Shown here: in pieces, positions 40,971-41,589 of the stretch
Numbering within the stretch: the stretch's first letter is position 1
How the letters are laid out: each line of letters starts with the position of its first letter
Origin: Saprospiraceae bacterium
Lineage (GTDB): Bacteria; Bacteroidota; Bacteroidia; Chitinophagales; Saprospiraceae
NCBI GenBank assembly: GCA_022841345.1
Contig: JALHRR010000043.1
Span: 1-41,589, forward strand
DNA: 41,589 nucleotides
Reading direction: 5' to 3'
The notes under the pieces: model-generated
The model's input: only the letters and a program-made list of their open reading frames with translations
Told to the model about the DNA's origin: nothing
The model's database searches: none
Program-made: the position numbers and the translations under genes

Positions 40971-41589
40971 CTAGAAAATTGCCCGCGCAATTCTCGTGGT
41001 AGTAGGCTCATCTCCCATAGTATAATAATGCAGGCAGGGAACACCTTTTGCTTTTAATTCCAGGGACTGCGCTATACACCAATCGATACCTATTTCTTTA
41101 GCCTGTGCATCTGTCGTTGAAGCTTCCAGTGCTTTAACAAGATCTACAGGAAGATTTACATAGAAATTTCTTGGGATGGAATTCAACTGATACTTTCTGG
41201 TGATGGGTTTTAATCCTGGAATAATGGGCACGGTAATCCCCGCTTCCCGGCACTTGTCCACATATTCGAAATATCTGGCGTTGTCAAAAAACATCTGAGT
41301 GACAATGTATGATGCGCCTGCTGCTACTTTGGCTTTGGTGTATTCCAGATCCAGATCCAGATTGGGAGATTCAAAATGCTTTTCTGGGTAGCCTGCGATT
41401 CCAATACAAAAATCAGTGGGTTCGCCATTTTCAATATTGTCATCCAAATATTTTCCACGATTCATGTTGCTGATCTGTTTTACCAAATCAATGGCATATG
41501 TGTGTCCGGCATAAGTTGGGGTAAATTTACCTTCAAATTTGTCAGCATCCCCTCTCAGGGCTAGCACATTTTTGATATTGAGGAAATTC
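40971..41589 (-). CDS. metF: Methylenetetrahydrofolate reductase (5' end outside window)
   Basis: A partial gene running off the right edge: about 206 C-terminal residues are visible, beginning FLNIKNVLALRGDADKFEG. The flavoenzyme reduces 5,10-methylene- to 5-methyl-tetrahydrofolate for methionine synthesis. Motifs: LALRGD; GIAGYPEKHFESPNLDLDLE; KVAAGASYIVTQMFFDNARY; VPIIPGLKPI; and the C-terminal VPCLHYYTMGD. A GTG inside the reading frame at 41567 is not the real start because the family sequence continues upstream. The C-terminus is complete and of normal length. Confidence 0.95.
   Translation of the reverse strand, partial: NFLNIKNVLALRGDADKFEGKFTPTYAGHTYAIDLVKQISNMNRGKYLDDNIENGEPTDFCIGIAGYPEKHFESPNLDLDLEYTKAKVAAGASYIVTQMFFDNARYFEYVDKCREAGITVPIIPGLKPITRKYQLNSIPRNFYVNLPVDLVKALEASTTDAQAKEIGIDWCIAQSLELKAKGVPCLHYYTMGDEPTTTRIARAIF

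Overview
The window comes from a member of the Bacteroidota, probably Saprospiria-like. Two secreted proteins end in type IX secretion (T9SS) sorting domains. Lipoprotein signals end in Ser-Cys. Shine-Dalgarno sequences are mostly absent, and TAnnTTTG promoter -7 motifs appear before some genes. An AraC regulator with an N-terminal metal-binding-like fold also fits this phylum. No rRNA, tRNA, CRISPR array, integrase or transposase gene was recognised.

Region by region. (1) 1-6.2 kb, minus strand: a 3-hydroxyacyl-CoA dehydrogenase, a Rieske oxygenase alpha subunit and PEP carboxylase (ppc), separated by intergenic DNA rich in dispersed repeats, hairpins and a CACACC microsatellite. (2) 6.3-9.1 kb: a GC-rich hairpin block, then two arrays of a roughly 102-bp element whose two ends are matching palindromes. 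The arrays flank a DUF3843-like gene broken by two +1 shifts in homopolymers. (3) 9.2-17.3 kb: a small membrane protein, a DUF72 protein and a complete RND efflux operon (lipoprotein adaptor, HAE1 permease, TolC-type channel). The operon is followed by a remnant of a second DUF72 3' end. (4) 17.4-23.6 kb, an accessory-looking run of small genes: an antitoxin/PIN toxin pair, an orphan HigA-like XRE protein, two unknown proteins, DUF3788, YdeI-like, a T9SS cargo protein, a membrane protein, a DUF3830 cyclophilin-like protein and a Spy-like periplasmic protein. (5) 23.7-32.3 kb, signalling: two single-domain response regulators, a CHASE3 histidine kinase, and a coupled operon rpoN (sigma-54) - NtrC-type activator - PAS histidine kinase - REC/PAS histidine kinase. 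(6) 32.5-37.1 kb, an envelope/stress-type gene set: DUF1328, a coiled-coil lipoprotein, an AI-2E family transporter, a beta-barrel protein, a Gly-zipper/OmpA lipoprotein, an AraC regulator and a DUF2383 four-helix protein. (7) 37.2 kb to the end, minus strand: a large T9SS protein, fumarylacetoacetase and the 3' part of metF.

The most coherent functional story is regions 5 and 6. A textbook sigma-54 promoter (GG-N10-GC) lies before the beta-barrel gene at 34433. A 17-bp G4/C4 palindromic motif sits just upstream of it. The same motif occurs upstream of a sigma-54-like promoter for the response regulator at 23687-24052, one helical turn further away. This suggests that the locally encoded sigma-54/NtrC/kinase operon controls the neighbouring envelope genes, perhaps as a general-stress circuit. 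The second strong signal is the palindrome-ended repeat arrays around the broken DUF3843-like gene, which look like an uncharacterised miniature mobile or cassette-type element.

All family names were assigned by reading the translations. No database search was run.
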